Notes: generated from the sequence alone by a model not told the origin. Counted from the stretch's first letter, positions 1 to 9,480 are shown. The stretch: 64,000 bases of DNA from Convivina praedatoris (GCF_933208505.1 NZ_CAKOEU010000003.1); one strand, 5' to 3'. A program made the numbers and translations.

Positions 1-84
1 ATCCCCTAATTGCGGTAATCCATAGGCCAAAATAATTATTAAGAATAACTGCTGTATTTCAAAACGGCGTAAAATTTTTTTCAT
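1..84 (-). CDS. N-terminus of an unidentified membrane protein (partial)
   Basis: Only the first 28 codons are in the window. An ATG at 84 follows a good ribosome binding site (AAGGAAG). The peptide begins MKKILRRFEIQQ and continues into a hydrophobic stretch (LFLIIILAYGLP), which looks like a positively charged N-terminus plus the first membrane segment. It lies downstream of rsmE on the same strand, separated by about 40 bases, so it may be the last gene of the prmA-rsmE transcript. The family cannot be told from this fragment. Confidence 0.5.
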   Translation of the reverse strand, partial: MKKILRRFEIQQLFLIIILAYGLPQLGD

Positions 85-123
85 GAAGATCTACTTCCTT
101 AAAATGCCAAATTAATTGCCGGC

Positions 124-864
124 TTATTGTAATTCCGTCAAAACACTGATACCTGACAAGGCATAAATTGGGGCAGTTTCAGCTCGTAAAATCCGAGGAC
201 CTAAACCGACTGGCTTATAATCCGCCTGTGACAACTGTTTAATTTCATCTGAGCTTAATCCCCCTTCGGGGCCAAACCACAGGCACAGCGACTGACCGGA
301 TTTTAAAGTACTAACTTCTTGCACAAAGCGACTAGCTTCGCCCTCTTTCGCCGATTCTTCCCAGGCAACTAGAGCAATATCTGATTTAATTTGAAAAGTC
401 TGCTCCAGTTTTAATAAGTCAATTTTAGGAACTACTAAACGATGAGACTGTTGGGCAGCAGCCAGCGCAATTTTTTCTAGTCGGGCTTGTTTTTTTGCGG
501 CTTGTTTTTCCCAATTCACAACTGAACGAGCCATGCTAGTAAAAACAATTCGGCTAACGCCTAGCTCTGTCGCTTTTTGTACAAGCCAATCCGAACGATC
601 GTTTTTTAAAGGAGAAACCACCAGAGTTACTGCCACCGATAGTTCAACCTGCTGATTCAACTCTTTAACAATGGTCAGAGTCATCTTTTCAGAATCAATT
701 GAATCAACTTTAGCAATCACTAAACGCTGTTGTTGATCCACAAACTCAGCTTGACTACCAACTTTAGCGCGCAACACTCGACCAAAGTGCTGATAGGTAT
801 CAGAGTCCTTTACCAACTCAAATTGATTAGTATCTAGCGTTTGATTTAAGAAATAACGTTGCAC
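124..864 (-). CDS. rsmE: 16S rRNA (uracil1498-N3)-methyltransferase RsmE
   Basis: This SPOUT-class methyltransferase methylates N3 of U1498 in 16S rRNA of the 30S subunit. The protein shows the family pattern: an N-terminal PUA-like part starting QRYFL, the core VTLVVSPLKNDRSDWLVQKATELGV, and the C-terminal knot with GPEGGLSSDEI and LGPRILRAETAP. The preferred start is GTG at 864, because AAGGAAGG lies just upstream and homologues begin MQRYF; an upstream ATG at 900 would add 12 unusual residues inside prmA. At 246 residues it is the normal length. It begins 2 bases after prmA stops, so the two are co-transcribed. Confidence 0.93.
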   Translation of the reverse strand: MQRYFLNQTLDTNQFELVKDSDTYQHFGRVLRAKVGSQAEFVDQQQRLVIAKVDSIDSEKMTLTIVKELNQQVELSVAVTLVVSPLKNDRSDWLVQKATELGVSRIVFTSMARSVVNWEKQAAKKQARLEKIALAAAQQSHRLVVPKIDLLKLEQTFQIKSDIALVAWEESAKEGEASRFVQEVSTLKSGQSLCLWFGPEGGLSSDEIKQLSQADYKPVGLGPRILRAETAPIYALSGISVLTELQ

Positions 865-866
865 GA

Positions 867-1742
867 CTAACCTTCCTTTTGGGTAATGTAAGCGTACCAT
901 GGACCCCGACTTAAGCGTTCAATTATCTTAAATCCCTGATTTAGGAGATTTTTTTCAATCATTGCCGCCTGGTTTTCATAAATACCAGAAACTAAGAAAT
1001 AACCCCCAGTAACCAGATGATCCTTAGCTTGGGGAATCAGTGGTTCAATTACATCAGCTAAAATATTGGCCATAATGATGTCAAAATCATGATCGGGTAC
1101 TTGTTTTAATAAATCAGATACTACTAAGTCAATATCTTGCGCCACTGGATTAAGGCTTAAATTCTGTTGCGCCGTTCCTACGGCCGCTTGGTCAATATCA
1201 GTCCCTAGGACATAATCAACCCCCAATAATTTAGCAGCAATTGCCAATACCCCTGACCCAGTACCGACATCTAGCACTTTTTCACCACCGCGGACAACCG
1301 TTTCTATCACTTGTAACATTAAAGACGTTGTCGGGTGTGTCCCCGTACCAAAAGCGGTCTCTGGATCCATGATAATTAATTTTTCATCGCTTTGTTGTCG
1401 TTGATAATCTTCCCAAGCCGGCACCACCGTTAGCTGCCGGGTTATCCGACTAGCATGATAGTATTCTTTCCAGTTGTTTTCCCAATCACTTGGCTCTAGT
1501 TGTCGTTGACTAGGCAGAATTTCTGGCAAGGATACTCCGGTTGCTTGTAAGTGCTTTAAGGCTCGATCAAATGCTTGATAATTTTTCGTAAAATCATCAT
1601 TTTCTTCTAAATAAACCGTTAAATCAACCGTTTGTTCTTGATCGGTCACCTCAACACCAGTCGCACCATTACTAACCAAGGCATCAGTCACTAGTTCAGC
1701 ACTATCGACCGGTACATGATAGGTTAGCGCAACCCAGGTCAT
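867..1742 (-). CDS. prmA: Ribosomal protein L11 methyltransferase PrmA
   Basis: PrmA trimethylates ribosomal protein L11 using S-adenosylmethionine. The N-terminal substrate-recognition part (residues 1-100) is followed by a Rossmann methyltransferase domain with the SAM-binding motif LDVGTGSGVLAIAA and, further on, MANILADVIEPLIP, which corresponds to the NxxA/L motif IV of this family. PETAFGTGTHPTT is a PrmA signature. At 291 residues it is slightly short of the E. coli form but usual for lactic acid bacteria. The start overlaps the stop of the upstream oxidoreductase gene (ATGA), so translational coupling is likely. The prmA-rsmE pair is a common arrangement in Firmicutes. Confidence 0.94.
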   Translation of the reverse strand: MTWVALTYHVPVDSAELVTDALVSNGATGVEVTDQEQTVDLTVYLEENDDFTKNYQAFDRALKHLQATGVSLPEILPSQRQLEPSDWENNWKEYYHASRITRQLTVVPAWEDYQRQQSDEKLIIMDPETAFGTGTHPTTSLMLQVIETVVRGGEKVLDVGTGSGVLAIAAKLLGVDYVLGTDIDQAAVGTAQQNLSLNPVAQDIDLVVSDLLKQVPDHDFDIIMANILADVIEPLIPQAKDHLVTGGYFLVSGIYENQAAMIEKNLLNQGFKIIERLSRGPWYAYITQKEG

Positions 1743-2812
1743 TGTTCATCCTCTTGATAATCGATCACAACTTTACCCAAGGTATGATGCCCTTCAACAA
1801 TTTTAGTAGCCTGTTGCAAAGACTCAACACTAAGTCCTTGGTAGAACTTGGTTGCTGTTGACCTCAACTCACCTTCATCCAATAAGGTAGCAATTTTTGT
1901 CAAAATATCACCCTGCTCCTGTAGATTATGGTTAAAGTTACCTCGAGCTAAGATAAATACCCAACTAAATTGAGCACCAATTTCTTTCAAAACGCCAATA
2001 TCAACTGGCTTTGTGTTGGTTACGATACCAGCAATGCGACCAAAGGGTTTAATGGTATTCACCATCAAATCCCAATAGGCATCCGTATCTTGTAAATTAG
2101 CAATATAATCAACTTTAGGATAGCCCAATTTGCTTAACTGCCCAGCCAGGTCTTCATGGTAATCCAAAACATGGTCGGCACCTAAACCTTCTTCCCAAGC
2201 CTTTGATTCTTTATTACCAGCCGTAGCGATTACTGTTAAACCGATATATTTAGCCAATTGAATTAAAATTGATCCAACACCACCCGCACCATTAATAATC
2301 AATAATGTCTTATCTTGGACACTGTCTCGTTCAACAGTCAAACCAAAAGCTTGGTGCAAAATATCATAGGCCGTAATTGATGTCAGTGGCATGGCAGCTG
2401 CTTGACTGGCTGATAATTCACGTGGTGCATGGGCTACCAAGGCGGCTTTAATCACTTGATATTCAGCATTAGTTCCAATCTGAGGTTGCGTCCCAGTATA
2501 AAAGACCTGGTCACCAACCACGAAATCATCAACGTTTTTACCAATGGCTTCAACTTCACCGACGGCATCCAAACCTAACACTTTAAAAATACCATCTAAG
2601 TGATAATTTACCCGCGTTTTAATATCAATCGGATTAACCGAACTAGCACTAATTTTAACCAACAGTTCCCCCTCAGCTGGCTTAGGCTTGGGAATTTGAC
2701 GGCTAATAAAGGCATCTTTTTCAGACAACTTAGCGTTGTGATTGATTCCAACCGCCATCATTTTGGGTTGGAAACGCTGCATTAAATTTTTAAATGGTGT
2801 CAAAATTGACAT
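1739..2812 (-). CDS. MDR-family NAD(P)-dependent oxidoreductase (zinc-type alcohol dehydrogenase-like)
   Basis: This is a medium-chain dehydrogenase/reductase of the quinone-reductase or zinc-type alcohol dehydrogenase-like group. It has a GroES-like N-terminal domain (SASSVNPIDIKTR, GLDAVGEVEAIG) and a Rossmann domain with the nucleotide loop INGAGGVGSILIQLAK. The Cys and His residues that bind catalytic zinc in true alcohol dehydrogenases are not evident, which suggests a zinc-free NADPH quinone reductase or crotonase-like reductase; the substrate is unknown. AGAGGAG precedes ATG 2812, supporting an 18-residue extension before MAVGINHN, where many homologues start. It lies between lepA and prmA on one strand and overlaps prmA. 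Confidence 0.85.
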   Translation of the reverse strand: MSILTPFKNLMQRFQPKMMAVGINHNAKLSEKDAFISRQIPKPKPAEGELLVKISASSVNPIDIKTRVNYHLDGIFKVLGLDAVGEVEAIGKNVDDFVVGDQVFYTGTQPQIGTNAEYQVIKAALVAHAPRELSASQAAAMPLTSITAYDILHQAFGLTVERDSVQDKTLLIINGAGGVGSILIQLAKYIGLTVIATAGNKESKAWEEGLGADHVLDYHEDLAGQLSKLGYPKVDYIANLQDTDAYWDLMVNTIKPFGRIAGIVTNTKPVDIGVLKEIGAQFSWVFILARGNFNHNLQEQGDILTKIATLLDEGELRSTATKFYQGLSVESLQQATKIVEGHHTLGKVVIDYQEDEQ

Positions 2813-2846
2813 GCTATTTCTCCTCTAACTATTTTAAATTCAGTAA

Positions 2847-4700
2847 TTAATTTCCACGAGCAAATTTTTCATCATCATCGGTTTTCAAAACTGCCATGAA
2901 AGCTTCCTGTGGCACACTTACGGTACCAACATCTTTCATACGAGCTTTACCACGCTTTTGTTTATCCAACAATTTAGCTCGTCGATCTGGATCTCCAGTG
3001 TGAATTTTAGCGGTAACATCCTTACGGTAAGCCTTGATGTTTGTCCGAGCCAATATTTTGTTTCCAATTGCGGCTTGAACTGGGATTTCAAAGTTTTGCC
3101 GGGGAATAATTTCCTTTAACTTGGCCGTAATGATACGTCCTCGTTCAACGGCAAAGTCACGATGAACGATAAAACTCAAGGCATCAACCTTACTACCATT
3201 TAGAAGGATATCAATCTTAACCAAATCAGAGGCTCGATAACCAGCTAAATCGTAATCTAGGGAAGCATATCCACGCGTATTTGACTTCAACTTGTCAAAA
3301 AAGTTAAAAATAATTTCAGATAACGGCATGTAGTATTTAACGTTAACCCGGTTTTCATCAAGATATTCTAAGGTATCAAATTCACCACGTTTACGCTGAG
3401 CAAGCTCCATGACTGACCCGACATATTCGTTGGGTACCATGATTTGAGCGTGAATGTAAGGCTCTTCAATCTCTTTAATTTGTTGTGACTCTGGTAATTC
3501 TGATGGATTCTCAATCAATAATACTTCCCCATCAACTGTCTTCACTCGATAGGTAACCGAAGGCGCGGTTGTAACAAGGTCTAAATCAAATTCTCGTTCT
3601 AATCGCTCCTGAATGACATCCATATGCAAGAGGCCTAAGAAACCAACACGGTAACCAAATCCTAGGGCTTGGGAAGTTTCCGGTTCAAAGGTCAAAGCCG
3701 CATCGTTTAACTGTAGCTTCTCCAAAGCCTCTCGCAAATCGCCATAGCGGGCATTATCAGATGGGTAAAGACCAGAATAAACCATCGGGGTCATCGGCTG
3801 ATAACCAGGTAATGCTTCTTGGGCCGGATTTTGAACCGAAGTGATTGTGTCACCAGAATGGGTAGTATGAATATCTTTAATCGAAGCCGTCAGGTAGCCA
3901 ACATCGCCAGCCATTAGATAATCACGTTTTTGGGCATTCGGTGACATCACCCCAACTTCGGTAACCTCATATTCAGCCCCAGTGTTCATCATTTTAATCC
4001 GGTCCCCGGGTTTAACCACGCCTTCTCGAACTCGGATATTTACTACCACGCCACGGTAAGAATCGTATTGGGAATCAAATATTAAAGCCCGCAATGGCGC
4101 TTCCAAATCACCCTCTGGCGCAGGAAAATCACTTACGATACGTTCCAATAATTCAGGAATACCGATGCCTTGCTTAGCCGAAACCATGACCGCTTCAGAG
4201 GCATCAATACCAATTACATCCTCAATTTCTTTTTGGACTTTTTGTGGATCAGCTGCCGGCAAATCAATCTTATTAATGACTGGTAAAATTTCTAGTTCAT
4301 TATCAAGGGCCAAGTAAACATTGGCTAATGTCTGCGCTTCCACTCCTTGAGAAGCATCAACGACTAAAATTGCCCCTTCCGCAGCAGCCAATGAACGCGA
4401 AACTTCATATGAAAAATCAACGTGTCCAGGCGTGTCAATTAAATGAAAAATATAGGTTTGCCCATCGTTGGCATCGTAATGAACTTCAACGGCATTTAGC
4501 TTAATGGTAATCCCGCGTTCACGTTCCAAATCCATGGTATCGAGCAATTGCTGTTGCATATCGCGTTCAGCCACCGTATGTGTTTGCTCTAAAATCCGGT
4601 CAGCGATAGTTGATTTCCCATGATCAATGTGGGCCACAATCGAGAAATTCCGGATCCGCTTTTGTCGCTCTTTGAGTTGGTCAATCTTAATTTCTGCCAT
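2847..4700 (-). CDS. lepA: Elongation factor 4 (LepA), back-translocating GTPase
   Basis: LepA is a ribosome-associated GTPase that can promote reverse translocation and helps translation under ionic stress. The GTP-binding motifs are clear: G1 AHIDHGKST (residues 23-31), G3 DTPGHVDF (from 89) and G4 NKIDLP (about 143). These are followed by EF-G-like domains II, III and V and the LepA-specific C-terminal domain ending in KARMKDVG...FMAVLK. At 617 residues it is slightly longer than the usual 600. CGGAG precedes the ATG. A terminator after glyS separates it from the glycyl-tRNA synthetase operon, so it should have its own promoter in the short gap. Confidence 0.97.
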   Translation of the reverse strand: MAEIKIDQLKERQKRIRNFSIVAHIDHGKSTIADRILEQTHTVAERDMQQQLLDTMDLERERGITIKLNAVEVHYDANDGQTYIFHLIDTPGHVDFSYEVSRSLAAAEGAILVVDASQGVEAQTLANVYLALDNELEILPVINKIDLPAADPQKVQKEIEDVIGIDASEAVMVSAKQGIGIPELLERIVSDFPAPEGDLEAPLRALIFDSQYDSYRGVVVNIRVREGVVKPGDRIKMMNTGAEYEVTEVGVMSPNAQKRDYLMAGDVGYLTASIKDIHTTHSGDTITSVQNPAQEALPGYQPMTPMVYSGLYPSDNARYGDLREALEKLQLNDAALTFEPETSQALGFGYRVGFLGLLHMDVIQERLEREFDLDLVTTAPSVTYRVKTVDGEVLLIENPSELPESQQIKEIEEPYIHAQIMVPNEYVGSVMELAQRKRGEFDTLEYLDENRVNVKYYMPLSEIIFNFFDKLKSNTRGYASLDYDLAGYRASDLVKIDILLNGSKVDALSFIVHRDFAVERGRIITAKLKEIIPRQNFEIPVQAAIGNKILARTNIKAYRKDVTAKIHTGDPDRRAKLLDKQKRGKARMKDVGTVSVPQEAFMAVLKTDDDEKFARGN

Positions 4701-4744
4701 ACTTGCTCCGTCTGTTTAAAGTTTAATCCTGCTTCTATTTTACA

Positions 4745-4773
4745 TGAAAAAGGCACAAGGTGATACTTGTGCC
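4745..4773 (-). terminator. Intrinsic terminator of the glyQ-glyS operon
   Basis: An 8-bp perfect stem (4752-4759 with 4766-4773, six-base loop) is followed on the minus strand by a run of five T. It lies between glyS and lepA. Confidence 0.85.
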
Positions 4774-4794
4774 AGTAAATAGTACGGTTAAAGT

Positions 4795-6852
4795 CTACTT
4801 AATTACGATTTCTTCTAAGTCACCCATACCGTTAATCAAGCGACTAATTTGGTTTAACTGAGCATAGCGGTTAGCCCGAATAGCCTGATCATCATCGTTA
4901 ACCATTGTTGCTTCAAAATAGGCGGCAATTGGGGCCTTCAAACCAGCCAAAGCTTCAAACAAATTCTGCGCACCAGTCTGAATCAAATCTTGAAGATTGA
5001 GCCCTTGGGTTACTGAGTACAACTGCTTTTCAGCACCATTAACTAATAGGTCTGGTTCAACTGCCGCATCGCTAGGCTGTTTAGCTGCTAAACGGCTAAC
5101 CCGAGTCAAAGCTTCAATGACGGCTCTGAAGTTAGCATCATCAGCATGTTGGCTTAACACCTGAGTACGATCAGCAACATAAACAAAGTTGCCCGTAACC
5201 ACATTAGCCGTTCCGGCCGAAACAATATCAGCCCGAATGCCCTGATCCAAAGCCTGTTTACGCAAACGATCAGTCATAAAGTCAATCACTTTTTCCAAAT
5301 TAGTGTCAGCTACTGGCAAATTATTTTGCTTATATTTACTCAAAATTGCCAATAGATCCAACTGCCAACCCTTACTTTCTAGAGTCCGGACAATTCCGCT
5401 GGCTGCACGACGCAAACCGTAAGGATCATTTGATCCAGTTGGTACCATGTCAGCTGCAAAGAAGGTCACAATGGTATCCAACTTATCAGCCAACGCCAAT
5501 ACTGCCCCAACATTACTTTGAGCCACAGTGCCATCAGCTGAAATAGGTAGGTAGTGTTCACGAATTGCCTGGCCAACGGCTGCTTCTTCGCCAAAGAGTT
5601 TAGCATAGTGTTCACCCATGACACCTTGTAATTCATCAAATTCACCGACCATACCAGTCATCAAATCAAACTTATAAATTTGAGCAGCACGCTGCAAGGC
5701 TTTCGTTTCATCGGCAGATAATTGCAAATATTGAGCTAACATAGCAGCTAATTGGCCAACTCGTTGCATATGTTCATAGACCGTACCAATCTTTTCATGG
5801 AAGACCAATTTCTTAACCCGTTCCATGTAATCAGCAATCGTCTTTTGTTGATCCTCTTGGTAGAAGAACTCAGCATCTTCCAAACGAGCTACTAGCACCT
5901 TTTCATTTCCAGCAATCACATTAGCAAGATGCTGGCCGTTTCCATTACGAACAGAAAGGAAGTGGGGCAGCAAGTCCCCTGCTTGGTCAGTCACGAAGAA
6001 GAAACGTTGGTGTTCCCGCATGGAAGTAATCAAAACTTCCTTTGGTAGGGCCAAATACTTATCCGCAAAGTTACCGGCAAAGGCAGTTGGCCATTCCACA
6101 ATATTATTAACTTCCTCTAACAAATCTTGAGCGGCTTCAGAATCCAAATCAAGCTGCCAATTATTTTCTTGAGCAATGGCCATTAATTGAGCCATAATCT
6201 TTTGCTTACGCGTCTGGGCATCCGCCAAAACAAAGACTTGTTCCAAACTTTGTTCATAGTCGCTAGCAGTTGGAATGACTACGTCACCACTGGACAAGAA
6301 CCGATGTCCACGGGTAGTATTACCTGTCTTAACGTCCAAAACAGAAAAATCAATCACTTGTTGGTCCAACATTGCTACTAACCAGCGAATTGGTCGAACA
6401 TACAAGAAATCATGGTTCCCCCACTTCATGTAGGTAGTAAATTTCATTTGCATGACCACTTCATCACCCAACTTAGCCAAAATATCAGCTGCTGGTTCAC
6501 CGGTTAAAACTTTATTAAACCAAACATAGCCATCACGTTGCATTAAGTTTTCTGGAGTTGTGCCCTGCCCACGAGCAAAACCTTGTGCCGCTTTAGACCA
6601 GTTACCATCAGCATCTTTGGCCCGTTCAATTGCTGGCCCACGTTTTTCTTCACTGATACTTTCTGATTCAGCAGCTAGGTCAGTAATTTGCACCGCCAAA
6701 CGTCGCGGTGTGGACAAGCCCTTTAATTGACCGTATGACAAACGATGGTCAGCCATAAAGTCACGAACTCGTTGCAATAATTGTTCTTCTGAACTAGTTA
6801 CCAAATGTGCCGGTACTTCTTCTAAGCCAATTTCTAATATAAATGTTGCCAT
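4795..6852 (-). CDS. glyS: Glycyl-tRNA synthetase beta subunit
   Basis: This is the beta chain of the alpha2-beta2 bacterial glycyl-tRNA synthetase; it carries tRNA recognition while the alpha chain holds the aminoacylation site. The opening ATFILEIGLEEVPAHLV and the internal REHQRFFFVTD and ALADKLDTIVTFF...GSNDPYGLRRAA are hallmarks of the family. The last of these lies in an HD-like domain, followed by an anticodon-binding alpha-helical region. At 685 residues it has the standard length. The start overlaps the stop of glyQ by one base (TAATG), so the two chains are translationally coupled in equal amounts. Expression should follow the glycine T-box upstream. Confidence 0.97.
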   Translation of the reverse strand: MATFILEIGLEEVPAHLVTSSEEQLLQRVRDFMADHRLSYGQLKGLSTPRRLAVQITDLAAESESISEEKRGPAIERAKDADGNWSKAAQGFARGQGTTPENLMQRDGYVWFNKVLTGEPAADILAKLGDEVVMQMKFTTYMKWGNHDFLYVRPIRWLVAMLDQQVIDFSVLDVKTGNTTRGHRFLSSGDVVIPTASDYEQSLEQVFVLADAQTRKQKIMAQLMAIAQENNWQLDLDSEAAQDLLEEVNNIVEWPTAFAGNFADKYLALPKEVLITSMREHQRFFFVTDQAGDLLPHFLSVRNGNGQHLANVIAGNEKVLVARLEDAEFFYQEDQQKTIADYMERVKKLVFHEKIGTVYEHMQRVGQLAAMLAQYLQLSADETKALQRAAQIYKFDLMTGMVGEFDELQGVMGEHYAKLFGEEAAVGQAIREHYLPISADGTVAQSNVGAVLALADKLDTIVTFFAADMVPTGSNDPYGLRRAASGIVRTLESKGWQLDLLAILSKYKQNNLPVADTNLEKVIDFMTDRLRKQALDQGIRADIVSAGTANVVTGNFVYVADRTQVLSQHADDANFRAVIEALTRVSRLAAKQPSDAAVEPDLLVNGAEKQLYSVTQGLNLQDLIQTGAQNLFEALAGLKAPIAAYFEATMVNDDDQAIRANRYAQLNQISRLINGMGDLEEIVIK

Positions 6853-7796
6853 TAGTTATTCTCCTGACGGGTGTACTTTCCATGACTGCCCAAGTACTTT
6901 TCACGTAAATCTTGGTCCTTTAACAATGGAAAGCCCAATTTTGCTCGTTCTTCAATAAAAACTTTAGAAACCTTACGAGCCATAGTCCGAATTCGATGTA
7001 AGTAACCAGCGCGCTCAGTAACTGAAACCGTTCCGCGGGCATCCAATAAGTTAAAAGTATGCGATGACTTCAAAATATAGTCATAAGCTGGGTGCACTAG
7101 CCCTAGATTTAACAAACGAGTTGCTTCGCCTTCATAATCATCAAAATGACGTAAAAGCATATCTTGATTAGATTCTTCAAAAGCATACTTAGAATGCTCA
7201 TATTCTGGCTCTTTGAAAATATCACCGTACAAGACCCCATGACCCCACTCTAAGTCGTAAACCGTGGGTACATCTTGGATGTAAGAGGCCAAACGTTCTA
7301 ATCCATAGGTGATTTCAGCGGTAACAGAATCCACTTCGATTCCACCGACCTGTTGGAAGTAGGTAAATTGGGTGACTTCCATACCATCCAACCATACTTC
7401 CCATCCAATCCCAGCCGCCCCCATTGAAGGGTTTTCCCAGTTATCCTCAACAAAACGGATATCATGTTCTAACGGATTAATTCCCAACGCTTCTAAAGAA
7501 GCCAGGTAAAGTTCTTGAATATCATCAGGCGAAGGCTTCATGACAACTTGAAATTGGTGATGCTGGAACAAACGGTTTGGATTATCGCCATAGCGACCAT
7601 CGGCTGGTCGACGTGATGGCTGTACATAGGCGGCATGCCATGGTTCCGGTCCATTGGCCCGTAAGAAAGTATACGGGCTTTGAGTACCAGCCCCGACTTC
7701 ATTATCATAGGCTTGCATTAGATTAGCTCCTCGGCTAGCCCAAAACTCCTGCAAAATCAAAATAATATCTTGTAATGAATGCTTTTTTTCAGTCAT
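6852..7796 (-). CDS. glyQ: Glycyl-tRNA synthetase alpha subunit
   Basis: This is the catalytic chain of the tetrameric glycyl-tRNA synthetase (class II), which charges tRNA-Gly in the cytoplasm. Recognisable stretches are LQDIILILQEFWASRGANLMQAYDNEVGAG, YVQPSRRPADGRYGDNPNR and the VGGIEVDSV...ITYGLERLA region. The start at 7796 is preferred to an in-frame codon at 7859: AAAGGA lies six bases upstream, homologues begin near LQDII, and the longer form would run into the end of the DUF2130 gene. This gives 314 residues, the usual size. It is the third element of the T-box, DUF2130, glyQ, glyS unit. Confidence 0.96.
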   Translation of the reverse strand: MTEKKHSLQDIILILQEFWASRGANLMQAYDNEVGAGTQSPYTFLRANGPEPWHAAYVQPSRRPADGRYGDNPNRLFQHHQFQVVMKPSPDDIQELYLASLEALGINPLEHDIRFVEDNWENPSMGAAGIGWEVWLDGMEVTQFTYFQQVGGIEVDSVTAEITYGLERLASYIQDVPTVYDLEWGHGVLYGDIFKEPEYEHSKYAFEESNQDMLLRHFDDYEGEATRLLNLGLVHPAYDYILKSSHTFNLLDARGTVSVTERAGYLHRIRTMARKVSKVFIEERAKLGFPLLKDQDLREKYLGSHGKYTRQENN

Positions 7797-7824
7797 AATT
7801 TTTCCTTTAACTTTTCCTAATAAG

Positions 7825-9306
7825 TCATCGACGTTCGTCTTGCGACTTAAGATTGGCAAACTTGGCCTGCATGGTTGGATTACCTCGGGTTAATTTTTTA
7901 ACACTGACGTCATCTAACTTATTATTAGCTAAGCGTAATTGATTTTCGGAAGTCGTCAATTGTTTTTTAACATCTTCCATTCGAGCAATGGACTTATCAA
8001 TACTCTTCAAAGCCTCTTGTACATTTTTGGAATACGAAATGTAATTTTTAGAAAAACCAAGCTTAAATTTTTCAATATTGTCTTCAAAATGAGTGATGTC
8101 TAAATTTTGCTCGCGCATCGCCGCTAGTTCCTGCTGATAAGAAACCGAATTTAAGGCTGCATTACGCAAAATCCCAATAAATTGAATAAAGAACTGGGGC
8201 CGAATAACATACATTTTTTCGTAATCACTCACCTGCACAATCCCCGTATTATAGTAGTCATTATCAGCTTCTAGCATAGAAACCAATACAGCATATTCAG
8301 TCTTTTTTTCACGGCGGTCTTTATCTAGTTCTTTGAAAAAATCAGCATTTTTATGCTTGGCAGCGGTAGTATCAGCTTCATTTTTCATATCAAACATGAT
8401 TGAAATAAATTCCAAGCCATTTTGATAATCACGGAAAATAAAGTCCCCTTTAGAGCCACTTTGACTGGATACTTCATTATCTTTTTCAAAATAAGCACTA
8501 GGAAAAGCATATGGACGAATTTTATTAAATTCCTGATGAGCGTATTCTTCCAAACTCTCCCCAATTTCCTTGGTAGACTGGCGTGCTTTGAAATCCTTAT
8601 AAAATTCAACCTGTTCATTGGCTGCTTTTAACTTAGCCTCATAATCGCTTTTGACTGTAACAACTTCTAGCTCCTGAGTTTTAGCTTGATTAGCCAGCTC
8701 ACTCTTGATTTGAATCATATCTTTCTCAAGAGCCGTAATTTGTTGATCTTTTGTCGTTAACGCTTGGTTATGGGCTAATTCATTTTGAGATATTGCTTCT
8801 TTAATCTTCGTCTCAGTATTTTCTTGGATATTTTTAATCTGGGCTTCTAAAAGCGCAATCTTTTCTTGTTGTTGACTTTGCTTTTCTAATGCTTTTAGAT
8901 GTTCATCCTTTTGCGCTTGATCCTTTTTCACTAACAGCTGATTATGGGTCAATTCATTTTGAGATATTGCTTCTTTAACCTTGGTCTCGGTATTTTCTTG
9001 CAGCGTTTTAATTTGAGCTTCTAAGAGGGCAATTTTTTCTTGTTGCTTACTTTGCTTTTCTAACGCTTTTAGATGCTCATCTTTTTGAGCCTGACCTTTT
9101 TGGGCTTCAATAATTGGTGCTTGTTCTTCCTGCCAAATCTTTTTTTGCTGGGCTAAGCGTTGTTCAAAATCACGATTCAATTCATCGGACAAACCAGCCG
9201 TGTCAATTTTCTGTTCATCTTTTAGATCAATTAAATCGCCAGCCTGAGCCGCTTCATCCAAAACTAATTCGGTTGCCGAACGTAAATGATACTTTATCTT
9301 AGCCAT
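7825..9306 (-). CDS. DUF2130 coiled-coil protein in the glycyl-tRNA synthetase operon
   Basis: A 493-residue protein. Residues 1-60 form a short N-terminal part, about 60-230 are a long highly charged coiled coil, and about 240-470 match the DUF2130 pattern (EFNKIRPYAFPSAYFEKDNE, GSKGDFIFRDY, SIMFDMKNEAD, DFFKELDKDRREKKTEYAVLVSMLE), which resembles a nuclease-like fold. The function is unknown. The coiled coil contains a tandem duplication: a 58-residue unit starting QAQKDEHLKALEKQS occurs at residues 72 and 130 (DNA period 174 bases). The gene is the first cistron after the glycine T-box and ends 28 bases before glyQ, so its level should rise when tRNA-Gly is uncharged. Confidence 0.85.
   Translation of the reverse strand: MAKIKYHLRSATELVLDEAAQAGDLIDLKDEQKIDTAGLSDELNRDFEQRLAQQKKIWQEEQAPIIEAQKGQAQKDEHLKALEKQSKQQEKIALLEAQIKTLQENTETKVKEAISQNELTHNQLLVKKDQAQKDEHLKALEKQSQQQEKIALLEAQIKNIQENTETKIKEAISQNELAHNQALTTKDQQITALEKDMIQIKSELANQAKTQELEVVTVKSDYEAKLKAANEQVEFYKDFKARQSTKEIGESLEEYAHQEFNKIRPYAFPSAYFEKDNEVSSQSGSKGDFIFRDYQNGLEFISIMFDMKNEADTTAAKHKNADFFKELDKDRREKKTEYAVLVSMLEADNDYYNTGIVQVSDYEKMYVIRPQFFIQFIGILRNAALNSVSYQQELAAMREQNLDITHFEDNIEKFKLGFSKNYISYSKNVQEALKSIDKSIARMEDVKKQLTTSENQLRLANNKLDDVSVKKLTRGNPTMQAKFANLKSQDERR
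8755..9093 (-). repeat. Tandem duplication of 174 bases inside the DUF2130 gene
   Basis: Two adjacent copies, 9093-8920 and 8919-about 8755, encode nearly identical coiled-coil segments. They share ALEKQS, EKIALLEAQIK, QENTETK, KEAISQNEL and AHNQ/THNQ with only a few substitutions. The period is 58 codons. This is recent enough to be obvious at DNA level and may vary in copy number between strains. Confidence 0.85.
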
Positions 9307-9313
9307 GGTTTTC

Positions 9314-9480
9314 CTTTCAATTCATCAAAAAAGCGCCTAAGCCATCCCAATGTCAAAACTGACATCAGGACGCTTACGCGCGGTTCCACCTGATTTCTGA
9401 ATCAAAGATTCAGCACTCGAATTATTCTCAACTCCTAGGTTGCCAAGCCCAATCAATGCTAAGAACTAAATTACTTATAT
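9314..9480 (-). promoter_or_regulatory. T-box riboswitch (glycine) ahead of DUF2130-glyQ-glyS
   Basis: On the minus strand the T-box core AGGTGGAACCGCGC is at 9391-9378. It is followed by a long terminator hairpin (arms around GCGTAAGCGTCC and GGATGGCTTAGGCGC) and six T ending near 9326. A specifier stem could be formed by TTCTTA and TGAGAA, with GGC codons in the enclosed region, but the stem I is short and I could not assign the specifier firmly. Downstream glyQ and glyS make glycine the expected amino acid. Uncharged tRNA-Gly should favour the antiterminator and readthrough. Confidence 0.85.

Noticed and set aside
8422..8631. Plus-strand open frame within the DUF2130 gene
   Set aside because: It is the complement of a well-supported coding gene and has no ribosome binding site or recognisable domain.
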